Positions 1 to 8,923 of a stretch of 64,000 bases of DNA are shown here, in pieces (position 1 is the first letter of the stretch; every line of letters begins with the position of its first letter). The notes beneath the pieces were generated by a model. The model saw only the letters and a list, made by a program, of their open reading frames with translations. It did no database searches and had not been told where the DNA came from. This DNA comes from an uncultured Eubacteriales bacterium. GTDB taxonomy: Bacteria; Bacillota; Clostridia; Oscillospirales; Oscillospiraceae. The position numbers were made by a program, and so were the translations under genes. The stretch is from contig ONGR01000009.1 of NCBI GenBank assembly GCA_900317425.1, positions 1 to 64,000 of the forward strand. The letters are read 5' to 3'.

Positions 1-102
1 GTTCTCACCTACAATTACAGAGACGGAACGGAAACGTTGACCTTGAAAGAGATCGAGGCGGCTTTCGGTTCGGATTTGACGCAATTCTCTCCACCAAAAT
101 AA
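1..102 (+). CDS. 3' end of an unidentified protein gene
   Basis: An open frame enters from the left edge and ends at TAA 100-102, giving 33 codons. The visible tail has the sequence features TYNYRDG then a Leu/Lys/Glu-rich stretch ending SPPK. It is less GC-rich than the genes that follow. A strong terminator follows at once, as expected at a real gene end. The tail is too short to name the family. The short 'YRDG' beta segment could fit the end of a recombinase or other DNA-binding protein, but that is only a guess. The body of the gene is outside the window. Confidence 0.5.
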   Translation, partial: VLTYNYRDGTETLTLKEIEAAFGSDLTQFSPPK

Positions 103-134
103 GACACCACCCTCACGGGTGGTGTCTTATTTTG
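101..134 (+). terminator. Rho-independent terminator of the left-edge gene
   Basis: Perfect 12-bp inverted repeat (AAGACACCACCC, loop TCAC, GGGTGGTGTCTT) followed by ATTTT. It starts at the stop codon of the partial gene. Confidence 0.85.
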
Positions 135-140
135 GTCATA

Positions 141-260
141 CGCGGGATTCGAAACGAGCTCCGGTCTTGCGCGAGCATCAGCGAGCAGCAAGACCGGCAG
201 CAAACATGCCGGTGGACTGGCGGCGCAGCGAGAGGAGAATCCCTTCCGGTCCACCACAAA
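141..260. repeat. Structured spacer element with tRNA-3'-end-like tail
   Basis: There is no gene between 103 and 409. The segment folds: GGGATTC (144-150) can pair with GAATCCC (237-243), enclosing a perfect 10-bp hairpin CCGGTCTTGC (161-170) with GCAAGACCGG (188-197). Bases 237-256 resemble the 3' end of a tRNA (GAATCCC, then seven bases, then CCACCA), but no T-loop or other tRNA arm is present upstream, so it is not a tRNA gene. It may be a dispersed repeat or a decayed attachment site. Confidence 0.4.
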
Positions 261-325
261 AGAAACGTCTTTCCCCTCTTCGTCCTCGCAGGGCGCACAT
301 TTTCTAAAATAACTTCCGCATATCA

Positions 326-354
326 TTGACAAATCCATATAAAAACGGTAGGAT
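326..354 (+). promoter_or_regulatory. Sigma-A-type promoter for tdh-kbl
   Basis: TTGACA (326-331), 17-bp spacer, TAGGAT (349-354). It lies 56 bp upstream of the tdh start and no other gene intervenes. Confidence 0.75.
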
Positions 355-409
355 TTACATATCAAAGATACCCGCACTCAGAAAACTTTTTGATAAGGGG
401 ATATGCAAC

Positions 410-1450
410 ATGAAAGAATGGATGGACGCTATCGTCAAGCCCGTCGCCGGTGCCGGTCTGGAGCTGCGTCAGGTGCCGGTGCCGGTTCCCGGCCCCGGTG
501 AGGTACTCATCAAGGTCCACAAGACCGCCATCTGCGGTACGGACGTACACATCTACAACTGGGATCCCTGGGCCGCCCAGCACATCACCCACCCGCCCAT
601 GACCATCGGCCATGAGTATGTGGGCGAGATCGCCGCCATGGGCGAGGGCGTTACCGGCCTCACCATCGGTCAGCGTGTCTCCGGCGAGGGCCACATCACC
701 TGCCACCGCTGCCGCAACTGTCACACCGGCAACATCCAGTGGTGCAAGAACACCACCAGCGTGGGCGTGGACCGGGACGGCGCCTTTGCCGAATACCTGT
801 GCATCCCGCAGACCAACGTTATCCCCATCTCCGAGGATCTGGACGAGGACGTGGTGGCCTTCTTCGACGCCTTCGGCAACGCCACCCACACCGCCCTCAT
901 GTGGACGCTGGTGGGCGAGGACGTGCTGATCACCGGCGCCGGCCCCATCGGCATCATTGCCGCCGGCATCTGCAAGTACGCCGGTGCCCGCCGGGTCATC
1001 ATCACCGACCTGAACGACTACCGTCTGGGTCTGGCCAAGAAGATGGGCGTGGATTACGCCGTCAACACCGGCCGGGAGGACCTGCGTGAGATCATGAAGC
1101 AGGCCGGCCTCACCGAGGGCTTCGACGTGGGCCTGGAGATGTCCGGCAGCGCCGCCGCCTTCCGCCAGATGTGCTCCGTCATGCGCAACGGCGGCAAGAT
1201 CTCCCTGCTGGGCCTGGGCAAGCCCAACGTGGAGGTCCCCATGAACGACATCATCTGCAAGGGTCTGACCCTTCAGGGCATCTACGGCCGCAAGATGGAC
1301 AACTGGCATCAGATGAGCTACATGGTCCAGGGCGGCCTGGATCTGAGCCCCGTCATCACCCACCGCTTCCACTACACCGACTTTGAAAAGGGTTTCGCCG
1401 CCATGAACAGCGGCAACTCGGGTAAAGTTATTCTGGACTGGACAAAATAA
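410..1450 (+). CDS. tdh: L-threonine 3-dehydrogenase
   Basis: Zinc-dependent medium-chain dehydrogenase that oxidises L-threonine to 2-amino-3-oxobutyrate with NAD+, the first step of threonine to glycine plus acetyl-CoA. The 346-residue product has the catalytic-zinc ligand in ICGTD (Cys42), the GHE motif (about 67-69), four structural-zinc cysteines (98, 101, 104, 112) and a Rossmann GAGPIG motif (176-181). The frame is open back to 326, but ATG 410 is chosen because AAGGGG sits just upstream and the length then matches the family. It is followed 18 bp later by kbl, whose product uses the unstable intermediate, so the two form an operon. Confidence 0.95.
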   Translation: MKEWMDAIVKPVAGAGLELRQVPVPVPGPGEVLIKVHKTAICGTDVHIYNWDPWAAQHITHPPMTIGHEYVGEIAAMGEGVTGLTIGQRVSGEGHITCHRCRNCHTGNIQWCKNTTSVGVDRDGAFAEYLCIPQTNVIPISEDLDEDVVAFFDAFGNATHTALMWTLVGEDVLITGAGPIGIIAAGICKYAGARRVIITDLNDYRLGLAKKMGVDYAVNTGREDLREIMKQAGLTEGFDVGLEMSGSAAAFRQMCSVMRNGGKISLLGLGKPNVEVPMNDIICKGLTLQGIYGRKMDNWHQMSYMVQGGLDLSPVITHRFHYTDFEKGFAAMNSGNSGKVILDWTK

Positions 1451-1468
1451 AAGGGAGGAGAACCGACT

Positions 1469-2656
1469 ATGAAATCCGCGCTGAAGATGTTTGAAAAAGA
1501 ACTGGACGCCATCCGCGAGGCCGGTACCTGGCGCCATGAGCGCATCATCACCACCCCCCAGCGCTCCCGCATCGACACCACCGAGAAGCCTGCCGTGGTC
1601 AATATGTGCGCCAACAACTATCTGGGTCTGAGCAACAGCCCCGAGCTGATCGAGGCCGCCAAGGCCAGCTATGACCGCTGGGGCTTCGGTCTGAGCTCCG
1701 TCCGCTTCATCTGCGGCACCCAGGAGATCCACAAGGAGCTGGAGCGGAAGATCGCCGACTTCGTCGGCACCGACGACGCCATCCTCTACTCCTCCTGCTT
1801 CGACGCCAACGGCGGTCTCTTCGAGACCCTGCTGGGCCCGGACGACGCGGTTATCTCCGACGAGCTGAACCACGCCTCCATCATCGACGGCGTCCGCCTG
1901 TGCAAGGCCCACCGCTATCGCTATAAGAACAACAACATGGAGGATCTGCGCGCCCAGCTGGAGGCCGCCCGTGCCGCCGGCTGCCAGAAGATCATCATCG
2001 CCACCGACGGCGTGTTCTCCATGGACGGCTATATCGCCAACCTGAAGGCCATCTGCGACCTGGCCGATGAGTTCGACGCTCTGACCATGGTGGACGACAG
2101 CCACGCCGTGGGCTTCATGGGCGAGCACGGCCGCGGCACCGCCGAGTTCTGCGGCGTCATGGGCCGGGTGGACATCATCACCGGCACCTTCGGCAAGGCC
2201 ATGGGCGGCGCCTCCGGCGGCTACACCGCCTCCCGTCAGCCCATCGTGGACCTGCTGCGTCAGCGCAGCCGTCCCTATCTGTTCTCCAACACCCTGGCCC
2301 CGGCCATCTGCGCCGCTACCCTGAAGACCATCGAGATGCTGGAGAGCTCCACCGCTCTGCGGGACAAGGTCCATGAGAACGCCCGTTACTTCCGCTCCGA
2401 GATGGAGAAGCTGGGCTTCGACCTGCTGCCCGGCGAGCACCCCATCGTCCCCGTGATGCTGTATGATCCCCGTGTCGCCCAGGAGTTCGCCCGCCGCATG
2501 CTGGACAAGGGCGTCTACGTGGTGGGCTTCTGCTATCCCGTGGTGCCCAAGGGCAAGGACCGCATCCGCACCCAGATCTCTGCCGGCCACACCAAGGAGG
2601 ATCTGGACTTCGCCGTCAAGTGCTTCGGCGAGGTCAAGAAGGAGATGGGCCTGTAA
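1469..2656 (+). CDS. kbl: Glycine C-acetyltransferase (2-amino-3-ketobutyrate CoA ligase)
   Basis: PLP-dependent alpha-oxoamine synthase family enzyme that cleaves 2-amino-3-oxobutyrate with CoA to glycine and acetyl-CoA, completing the threonine catabolic pathway begun by the upstream tdh. 395 residues, the usual length. The PLP lysine is in GTFGKAMGG (Lys243), and the VDDSHAVGF motif (about 208-216) carries the Asp and His that hold the cofactor. The ribosome site AGGGAGGAG lies before ATG 1469. A structured repeat begins immediately after the stop codon at 2657. Confidence 0.95.
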   Translation: MKSALKMFEKELDAIREAGTWRHERIITTPQRSRIDTTEKPAVVNMCANNYLGLSNSPELIEAAKASYDRWGFGLSSVRFICGTQEIHKELERKIADFVGTDDAILYSSCFDANGGLFETLLGPDDAVISDELNHASIIDGVRLCKAHRYRYKNNNMEDLRAQLEAARAAGCQKIIIATDGVFSMDGYIANLKAICDLADEFDALTMVDDSHAVGFMGEHGRGTAEFCGVMGRVDIITGTFGKAMGGASGGYTASRQPIVDLLRQRSRPYLFSNTLAPAICAATLKTIEMLESSTALRDKVHENARYFRSEMEKLGFDLLPGEHPIVPVMLYDPRVAQEFARRMLDKGVYVVGFCYPVVPKGKDRIRTQISAGHTKEDLDFAVKCFGEVKKEMGL

Positions 2657-2838
2657 TTTCGCACAAATTGCTCTGCAATTTATGCGAAAAGGGTTTCAGG
2701 CCGCTGCGCGCACTCGTTTTACTCGCACACTTGCGGCCTGCGCGGTGTAATTTCTGACGCACATGTCGTCAGAAATTACGATTGCATCCCTTCCGCCGCT
2801 GCGGCGGCGGAAATCTGCGATGCTATTCTTGTTTCGCG
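2657..2838 (+). repeat. Structured dispersed repeat R1, copy 1
   Basis: Non-coding array of hairpins directly after the kbl stop. Hairpin A: 2657-2671 with 2675-2689 (one mismatch). Stem CAGGCCGC with GCGGCCTG brackets the middle. Hairpin B: 2747-2759 with 2767-2779, 13 bp, loop CACATGT. Hairpin C: TTCCGCCGC (2791-2799) with GCGGCGGAA (2804-2812). A second copy lies at 35978-36155 with the same order, conserved linkers and compensatory changes in all three stems. Confidence 0.85.
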
Positions 2839-2873
2839 ACCCCTTCACAATGAATCACAGGAGGAATATCCCT

Positions 2874-4376
2874 ATGACTTTGGATGAAGCCAAGACCAAG
2901 CTCAAACAGCTGCAGGAGAAGATGGCCGCCTACGGCCACGCGCTGAGCCTGCTGTACTACGACGGCGTCACCAGCGCACCCAAGGGCACCGCCGGCAACC
3001 GCGGCCAGACCATGGGCGTGCTGAGCGAGGAGCTGTATCAGCTTTCCACCGGCGAGGACACCGTGTCCCTGCTGGAGTATCTGGACGAGCACAAGGCCGA
3101 GCTGGACGAGAAGGAACAGCGCATGGTCTTTCTGCTGCTCAAGGACATCCGCCGCATGCAGAAGATCCCCATGGACGAGTATATCGCCCACGAGAAGATG
3201 ATCGTGGAGGCGGAGGACGTCTGGCACACCGCCAAGGAGCAGAGCAACTTCGCCCTGTTCGAGCCCTATCTGGAGAAGATCTTTGCCGACGCCAAGAAGT
3301 TCGCCGGCTACTGCGCTCCCGACACGGACCCCTACGACTACTGGCTCAACGAGTATGAGGAGGGTCTGAACAAGGCCCGGGCCGACGAGTTCTTCGCCAC
3401 CCTCCGGGGCCACATCGTGCCCCTGCTGCAGAAGGTCTGCGCCGCGCCTCAGATCGACGTATCCATGCTGGAGGGCACCTTCCCCGAGGATCGGCAGGAC
3501 GTGCTCAGCCGCCGTCTGATGGACGCCATGGGTCTGGATCGGGCCCACGTGGGCCTTTCCACCACGGAGCACCCCTTCACCACCAGCCTGGGCTCCCACC
3601 TGGACGAGCGCATCACCACCCACTACTATGAGCACGACTTCGCCTCCTCCCTCTACAGCGTCATCCACGAGGGCGGCCACGCCCTGTATGACACCGGCAG
3701 CGACGATTCCCTGGCCTACACCGTCCTGGACGGCGGCGTGTCCATGGGCATCCACGAGAGCCAGAGCCGGTTCTACGAGAACCTGCTGGGCCGCAGCCGC
3801 GCCTTCTGCGACTACCTCTTCCCCGTCCTGGCGGAGGTCTTCCCCGCCGAGATGGCCGGCCACGACGCCGAGGAGCTGTACCGGGCGCTGAACCGGGCCC
3901 AGCCCTCCCTCATCCGCACCGAGGCCGACGAGCTGACCTACTGCCTCCACGTGCTGGTCCGCTACGAGCTGGAGAAGCGGGTCATGGCCGGCGAGCTGGC
4001 CGTCCACGATCTGCCCGGCGAGTGGAACCGCCTGTACAAGGAGTACCTGGGCGTGGACGTGCCCGACGACAAGCAGGGCGTCCTGCAGGACAGCCACTGG
4101 GCCGGCGGCAGCATCGGCTACTTCCCCTCCTACGCTCTGGGCAGCGCCTACGGCGCCCAGTTCCTGCGGAAGATGAAGGAGACCGTGGACGTGGACGACT
4201 GCCTGCGCCGCGGCGATTTCGGCCCCATCAACGAGTGGAACCGGCAGCATATCTGGCAGTACGGCTGCCTGTACCGCCCCGGCGAGCTCTTCGAGAAGGC
4301 CACCGGCGAGGCCTTTGACCCCACCGTGTACGCCAACTATCTGGAGGAGAAGTTCTCCGCCCTGTACAACCTGTAA
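2874..4376 (+). CDS. M32-family metallocarboxypeptidase (carboxypeptidase Taq type)
   Basis: Cytosolic zinc carboxypeptidase that removes C-terminal residues from peptides. The 500-residue product has the M32 signatures in order: HPF (about 233-235), DERITT (244-249), the zinc motif HEGGH (265-269) with the downstream HESQ (294-297) carrying the third ligand, IRTEADE and GSIGYFPSY near the C-terminus. The frame opens earlier at 2763, but ATG 2874 is preceded by CACAGGAGG and gives the family length. The longer version would read through the repeat element. It stands alone, ending in its own terminator. Confidence 0.93.
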   Translation: MTLDEAKTKLKQLQEKMAAYGHALSLLYYDGVTSAPKGTAGNRGQTMGVLSEELYQLSTGEDTVSLLEYLDEHKAELDEKEQRMVFLLLKDIRRMQKIPMDEYIAHEKMIVEAEDVWHTAKEQSNFALFEPYLEKIFADAKKFAGYCAPDTDPYDYWLNEYEEGLNKARADEFFATLRGHIVPLLQKVCAAPQIDVSMLEGTFPEDRQDVLSRRLMDAMGLDRAHVGLSTTEHPFTTSLGSHLDERITTHYYEHDFASSLYSVIHEGGHALYDTGSDDSLAYTVLDGGVSMGIHESQSRFYENLLGRSRAFCDYLFPVLAEVFPAEMAGHDAEELYRALNRAQPSLIRTEADELTYCLHVLVRYELEKRVMAGELAVHDLPGEWNRLYKEYLGVDVPDDKQGVLQDSHWAGGSIGYFPSYALGSAYGAQFLRKMKETVDVDDCLRRGDFGPINEWNRQHIWQYGCLYRPGELFEKATGEAFDPTVYANYLEEKFSALYNL

Positions 4377-4390
4377 GCCATTCTTTGCCA

Positions 4391-4426
4391 AAAGAGGCGC
4401 TGCCCGATGGACAGCGCCTCTTTTTG
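4391..4426 (+). terminator. Terminator of the M32 peptidase gene
   Basis: AGAGGCGCTG (4393-4402) pairs with CAGCGCCTCT (4412-4421), followed by a T run. Confidence 0.9.
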
Positions 4427-4554
4427 TGCATTTTTCGTTGCGTTTTTTCCGTCTTTATATTATGATAAAAAAGTTGGGGGACACGTACGCCCCCGTCTGA
4501 TCTGACACATTGTTAAGCTTTGCTAATGCATTATATCAAATCTTCATATTTTAC

Positions 4555-4580
4555 TTATGCCAATTTTTGCTTTATAATGC
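4555..4580 (+). promoter_or_regulatory. Probable promoter of the CofE-like gene
   Basis: A consensus TATAAT (4573-4578) lies in an AT-rich 220-bp spacer upstream of 4650. The -35 match is weak (TTTTAC or TTACTT at about 16-18 bp), so the start region is supported mainly by the -10 box. Confidence 0.5.
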
Positions 4581-4649
4581 TTTTTTGGGTTTGATCTGTC
4601 CGTCAACAACTGGATTGAAATATATAACGATAAAAGGAGTTGTTTCCAT

Positions 4650-5849
4650 ATGAGCAGAACCATCGGTACCGTAGCGCGGGGCGTCCGCGCCCCCATCTTC
4701 CGTGAGGGTGACGACATCGTCAAGGGCGTGGTGGACTCCGTCCTGACCGCTCTGGGCGAGAATCACATCGAGGCCCGTGACAGGGACGTGGTGGCCGTGA
4801 CCGAGTCCGTGGTGGCCCGCTGCCAGGGCAACTACGCCACGGTGGCCCAGATCTCCGCCGACGTGCGGGCCAAGACCGGCGGCAAGACCGTGGGCGTCAC
4901 CTTCCCCATCCTCAGCCGCAACCGCTTCTCCCTGCTGCTCAAGGGCATCGCCGGCGGCTGCGAGAAGGTGGTTCTGATGCTGTCCTATCCCTCCGACGAG
5001 GTGGGCAACCATCTGGTGAGCCTGGATCAGCTGGATGAGGCCGGCATCGATCCCTGGCACGACGTGCTGGATCTGACCCGCTTCCGCGCCGCCTTCGGCA
5101 CCGTGCTCCACCCCTTCACCGGCGTGGACTACGTGGCCTACTACCAGGAGCTGATCGAGTCCATGGGCGCGAAGGCGGAGATCGTCTTTGCCAACCGGGT
5201 GCAGACCATCCTGGACTATACCGACACCGTCATCTGCTGCGACATCCACACCCGTGCCCGCTCCAAGCGCCTGCTCAAGGCCGCCGGCGCCAGGGTGGTG
5301 CTGGGTCTGGACGACCTGCTCAACGCCCCGGTGGACGGCAGCGGCTACAACGCCGAGTACGGCCTGCTGGGCTCCAACAAGGCCGATGAGGAGCGCATCA
5401 AGCTCTTCCCCCGTGACACCATGGCGGTGGCGGAGGCCATCGGCCAGATGATGAGCGAGGCCACCGGCAAGCACATCGAGGCCATGGTCTACGGCGACGG
5501 CGCCTTCAAGGATCCCGCCGGCAAGATCTGGGAGCTGGCCGACCCCGTTGTCTCCCCCGGCTACACCGCCGGTCTCGTGGGCACCCCCAACGAGCTGAAG
5601 CTGAAGTATCTGGCCGACAAGGAGTTCGCCGATCTCAACGGCGAGGAGCTGCGCAAGGCCATCTCCGAGAAGATCCGGGCCAAGGACGCCAAGGTCTCTC
5701 TGGTAGGCAACATGATCTCCGAGGGCACCACCCCCCGGAACCTCACCGATCTGATCGGCTCCCTGTGCGACCTGACCTCCGGCTCCGGCGACAAGGGCAC
5801 CCCCATCGTCTACATCCAGGGCTATTTCGACAACTACACCAACGAGTAA
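4650..5849 (+). CDS. CofE-like F420-0:gamma-glutamyl ligase family protein
   Basis: 399-residue soluble protein of the family named after coenzyme F420-0:gamma-glutamyl ligase (CofE), which adds glutamate to F420-0. It shows the conserved YGDGAFKDP segment, a GNMISEGTTPRNLTDLI region and a glycine-rich C-terminal SGSGDKGTPIV. Firmicutes of this kind are not known to make F420, and no other F420 gene is nearby, so the substrate here is unknown; gamma-glutamylation of another small molecule is an inference. Single-gene unit with its own promoter and terminator. RBS AAAGGAGTTG precedes ATG 4650. Confidence 0.75.
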   Translation: MSRTIGTVARGVRAPIFREGDDIVKGVVDSVLTALGENHIEARDRDVVAVTESVVARCQGNYATVAQISADVRAKTGGKTVGVTFPILSRNRFSLLLKGIAGGCEKVVLMLSYPSDEVGNHLVSLDQLDEAGIDPWHDVLDLTRFRAAFGTVLHPFTGVDYVAYYQELIESMGAKAEIVFANRVQTILDYTDTVICCDIHTRARSKRLLKAAGARVVLGLDDLLNAPVDGSGYNAEYGLLGSNKADEERIKLFPRDTMAVAEAIGQMMSEATGKHIEAMVYGDGAFKDPAGKIWELADPVVSPGYTAGLVGTPNELKLKYLADKEFADLNGEELRKAISEKIRAKDAKVSLVGNMISEGTTPRNLTDLIGSLCDLTSGSGDKGTPIVYIQGYFDNYTNE

Positions 5850-5872
5850 GAAATATCTTCCCACCCCCCTCG

Positions 5873-5910
5873 AAAAGAGCGGGACCGGCAACTGCCGGTC
5901 CCGCTCTTTT
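5873..5910. terminator. Bidirectional terminator between convergent genes
   Basis: Perfect 18-bp stem (AAAAGAGCGGGACCGGCA with its complement), loop ACT, with T runs reading out on both strands. It separates the CofE-like gene from the minus-strand ABC permease. Confidence 0.92.
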
Positions 5911-5921
5911 CTCATCTTTTG

Positions 5922-7646
5922 TTACCAGTTCGCCAGTTCCTCCGGCGACTCGATCAACCCCACGTTCTGCAGCACCGCCAACGTGTTGGCGCAATTGGGG
6001 AACAAGCGCCAAATGTGATAGGTGCCCTCCGTGGTGTTCAACTCCAGATCGAAGCTGCGGTACGCCGCATCCAGCTGCTCCGGCGTGACCAGTATCTCCA
6101 TATCCGCCTCCAGGGCCCGGTACAGGGCCAGACACTGCCCCGGCGTCAGCACCAATTCCTGCCCCGAGACATAGTTGACGGCATAGCCGCCGGTGAACTG
6201 CTCGCCGTACTTGCCGTAGTCCTCCAGGAACAGCGCTTGCCGGATCTCCGGCCGGTTCAGCAGGGCCGTCAGCGTCCGCCGCACCGGCCCGTTATCCAGA
6301 TCCACCCCGTATTCCCGCTCCATCGTACTGCCGTTCTTCAGCGTATACTGCACAATGCAGCGACCCCACGGGTTCTCGGGCTCCCGCTGCTCCACCAAAG
6401 CGCGGTGCAGATCGATGACCGCCTGTACGGTCTCCGGGTCCTCGCTATTCAGCGTGACCTGCGCGATGCCGTTTACCTCTACCGCCTGGACCCGGTCCGC
6501 CGCCGGCACCCGCTTTTCATAGCCGGTGATGTCCCACTTCATGGCCAGACACGTGCCGGCCAGCACCAGCCACAGGGCCAGCACACCCACGGCCGTCCGC
6601 CGGTCAAAGATCCGGAAGGACTTGCGCAGCAGCATCTCCACGGCGCAGTAGACCAGCGTGCCCATCACCAGCTGCCACAGGATCAGCGCCGTCACGTCCT
6701 GGCCGCCCCAGCTCACCATCTGATAGATCATGGTGCCCAGGGCCAGGCCCGCCGCAATGGAGATCGCGTACCGGGCCACCGGCCGCAGGGGCCGGAAGGC
6801 GATGGCGTCACCGGCGGTCTCGCTGTGACGTTTCCGATACAGGACCCATGCCAGCAGCAGCATCGCCGCGCCCGCCGCGGCGTAAATCAGCACCGTGGGC
6901 AGCGTCCTGTCCCCCGGGGCATAAAGCCGTGTCCCCACCCGCAGGGCGGGGCCGTACCGCTCCGTGGTCACTCGCATCAGCCTGGCCACCGGCGTCAGCC
7001 ACTCCACCGCGCCGCTGTAAGAGAACCTACTGCCGTAACTGGGATACAGAATACCGGCAATCGCCTGCAGTATGACCGTGTAGATCCACACCAGGAAATT
7101 CCAGCCCAGATAGATCACCGGCACCGCCAGCAACCAGCCGGTAACGGACGCGGCAAGCGTGGCAAAAGCCAGAAAGAAGAAGCCCATCAGCTCCGTGATG
7201 ACCAGCCACAGCAGCAGGGAGCCCAGCTCCGCGCCGCCCGTGACGGCCTCCATCAGCAGAGCCAGCAGGAAGGTCAGGCAGTTGGCCGCCGTCAGCATGG
7301 ACAGGCCCGCGGCGAAGTGACTGAAGAACTGCCGTCCCCGGCTGACGGGCAGGGCGTGCATCAGACCCACGGACTTGCCCGCCATCAGATAGGAGTACAC
7401 CGCCATGGCCACGGCAACGCCGAAGAAAGACGTCAGTATCACAAATCCCGGCAGGCTGCCCCATACCTGCTCCGCCAGGAACGCGTCCCTGCCGGCGGAA
7501 AGGCCGCCCTGCCAGTTCTGTCCCCCCACCCACAGGGGCAGGGGCAGCACAAAGAAGGAGATCAGGGCATACAGAAATCCCACCGGCCAGAACCGGCGCC
7601 AGTCGCTGCGGATCAGCGTCTTAGAGCACGATGTCGCGGACCGCAT
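5922..7646 (-). CDS. ABC-2-type transporter permease
   Basis: 574-residue integral membrane subunit of an ABC exporter. Hydrophobic segments fill the N-terminal half (from about residue 20, with a cluster to about 260) and a second set follows near residues 290-360; the C-terminal 220 residues are a soluble, mostly beta-rich domain, as in the DUF6449-containing permeases. The frame extends to 7667 but ATG 7646 is chosen because GGGAGGTGAGG is correctly spaced before it. The start lies inside the end of the ATPase gene (26-bp overlap), so translation is probably coupled. The substrate is unknown; the GntR regulator suggests a stress or antibiotic response exporter. Confidence 0.8.
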   Translation of the reverse strand: MRSATSCSKTLIRSDWRRFWPVGFLYALISFFVLPLPLWVGGQNWQGGLSAGRDAFLAEQVWGSLPGFVILTSFFGVAVAMAVYSYLMAGKSVGLMHALPVSRGRQFFSHFAAGLSMLTAANCLTFLLALLMEAVTGGAELGSLLLWLVITELMGFFFLAFATLAASVTGWLLAVPVIYLGWNFLVWIYTVILQAIAGILYPSYGSRFSYSGAVEWLTPVARLMRVTTERYGPALRVGTRLYAPGDRTLPTVLIYAAAGAAMLLLAWVLYRKRHSETAGDAIAFRPLRPVARYAISIAAGLALGTMIYQMVSWGGQDVTALILWQLVMGTLVYCAVEMLLRKSFRIFDRRTAVGVLALWLVLAGTCLAMKWDITGYEKRVPAADRVQAVEVNGIAQVTLNSEDPETVQAVIDLHRALVEQREPENPWGRCIVQYTLKNGSTMEREYGVDLDNGPVRRTLTALLNRPEIRQALFLEDYGKYGEQFTGGYAVNYVSGQELVLTPGQCLALYRALEADMEILVTPEQLDAAYRSFDLELNTTEGTYHIWRLFPNCANTLAVLQNVGLIESPEELANW

Positions 7647-8520
7647 AGTCCTCACCTCCCATCTCATAGATAAAGATCTCCTCCAGCGTCAGCGGGATGG
7701 CCTCCAGCAGCAGGGGATCGGTGATGGCCATTCGCCGCTTGATCTCCTCGCTGTTGCCCCGAAGGATGTAGGTATAGACCCGCCCCACGTGGGACCGGTG
7801 CAGGATCTTCAGTTCCGCCGGCAGATCGGGCTCCACCTCGGTGCGGTAGGCCACCTGCAGCTTCACGGTGTTGTCCTGGAGCTCGCTGAGGCTCCGCTCC
7901 AGCAGCACCTTGCCCCGGTTCATGATGCCCACGTGGTCGCACACGTCCTCCAGCTCCCGCAGGTTGTGGGAGGACACCAGCACGGTGGTGCCCCGGGTCG
8001 CCACGTCGTCCAGCAGCAGCGTCCAGACCTGGCGGCGCATCACCGGATCCAGGCCGTCCACCGGCTCGTCCAGCACCAGCACCTCCGGCATGCAGCTCAT
8101 GGTCAGCCAGAAGGCCGCCTGCTTCTGCATGCCCTTGCTCATCCGCCGGATGGGCTTTTTTTCGTTGAGAGGAAAGGCCTCCTTCAGCTTCTCGTACCGT
8201 TCGGCGCTGAAGGTGGGATACATCCCCCGGTAGAACCGGGCCATCTCGGCGATGGACGCCTGGGGAAAGTGGTACCACTCGTCCGGGATGACGGCCATCC
8301 GCCGCTTCGCCTCCGGGTTCTCCCAGATCGGCGCGCCGTCCAGCAGCAGCTCCCCGCTGTCGGGCCGGTACACGCCGGTCAGATGCCGGATGATGGTGGA
8401 TTTGCCCGCGCCGTTGGGTCCCACCAGCCCGTACACCGCCCCGGTGGGCACCGTCATGGTGGCGCCGTCCAGCGCACGGAACCCGTCAAAGGTCTTGATT
8501 ACGTTTTTCGCCTCAAGCAC
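7621..8520 (-). CDS. ABC transporter ATP-binding protein
   Basis: 299-residue nucleotide-binding subunit that powers the permease encoded downstream. Walker A GPNGAGKST (34-42), signature-like RMSKGMQKQ (126-134), Walker B VLVLDEP with the D-loop DGLDP (147-159) and an H-loop histidine in SSHN. The signature departs from LSGGQ in the way common in the YtrB/EcsA-like exporters. The gene overlaps the end of the GntR regulator gene by 8 bp and the permease start by 26 bp, making a tight three-gene operon (regulator, ATPase, permease) like ytrABC of Bacillus. Confidence 0.92.
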   Translation of the reverse strand: MLEAKNVIKTFDGFRALDGATMTVPTGAVYGLVGPNGAGKSTIIRHLTGVYRPDSGELLLDGAPIWENPEAKRRMAVIPDEWYHFPQASIAEMARFYRGMYPTFSAERYEKLKEAFPLNEKKPIRRMSKGMQKQAAFWLTMSCMPEVLVLDEPVDGLDPVMRRQVWTLLLDDVATRGTTVLVSSHNLRELEDVCDHVGIMNRGKVLLERSLSELQDNTVKLQVAYRTEVEPDLPAELKILHRSHVGRVYTYILRGNSEEIKRRMAITDPLLLEAIPLTLEEIFIYEMGGEDYAVRDIVL

Positions 8521-8878
8521 GGTCCTCGCCCCCTTCCCAGAGTGCGTCCCACTCCGCTTTCGTCATGCCCAGCTCCCGCAGCTCCTGCGCCATGGGTCTC
8601 AGCTTCTCCATCAGCTCCCCTTTGCGCACCAGGCTCTGCTCCCGGCCCTCGGCCACGAACGTCCCCCGGCCGCTGACGGTCACCACGAAGCCCTCCGCCT
8701 CCAGCTCGCTGTAGGCACGCTGGATGGTGTTGGGGTTGATGGTCAGCTCCGTGGCCAGCTGCCGCACTGAGGGAAGCTTCTCCCCTGCCGCCAGGACCCC
8801 CGTCACCATCAGCCGGCGCAGGCCGTCCTTCACCTGCTGATAGATGGGCCGGGCATCCCGGTAGTCCAGATGGATCAT
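8513..8878 (-). CDS. GntR-family repressor, YtrA subfamily
   Basis: 121-residue regulator with an N-terminal winged helix (about 10-75, including LPSVRQLATELTINPNT) and only a short C-terminal dimerisation tail, the mark of the YtrA subgroup that controls adjacent ABC exporters. ATG 8878 follows GAGGAGGG; longer in-frame starts would run through the promoter and operator. It is first in the operon with the ATPase and permease and most likely represses its own promoter through the palindrome at 8897-8923. The inducing ligand is unknown. Confidence 0.9.
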   Translation of the reverse strand: MIHLDYRDARPIYQQVKDGLRRLMVTGVLAAGEKLPSVRQLATELTINPNTIQRAYSELEAEGFVVTVSGRGTFVAEGREQSLVRKGELMEKLRPMAQELRELGMTKAEWDALWEGGEDRA

Positions 8879-8896
8879 GGTCCCATCCCTCCTCTC

Positions 8897-8923
8897 AAGT
8901 GTACTAATCGAATTAGTACACTT
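8897..8923. promoter_or_regulatory. Operator of the GntR/YtrA-type repressor
   Basis: Perfect 12-bp inverted repeat AAGTGTACTAAT / ATTAGTACACTT with a 3-nt centre, immediately downstream of the -10 box of the operon promoter and overlapping the expected transcription start. This is the right place for self-repression. Confidence 0.85.

Noticed and set aside
144-256. A tRNA gene or tmRNA
   Set aside because: Only the last 20 bases resemble a tRNA 3' end; there is no anticodon arm, D arm or acceptor complement.
362-2590. A 742-codon minus-strand frame across tdh-kbl
   Set aside because: Low-complexity antisense translation; crosses two real genes and their junction.
2763-2873. Longer N-terminus for the M32 peptidase
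   Set aside because: It would read through the R1 repeat; ATG 2874 has CACAGGAGG and the expected start sequence.
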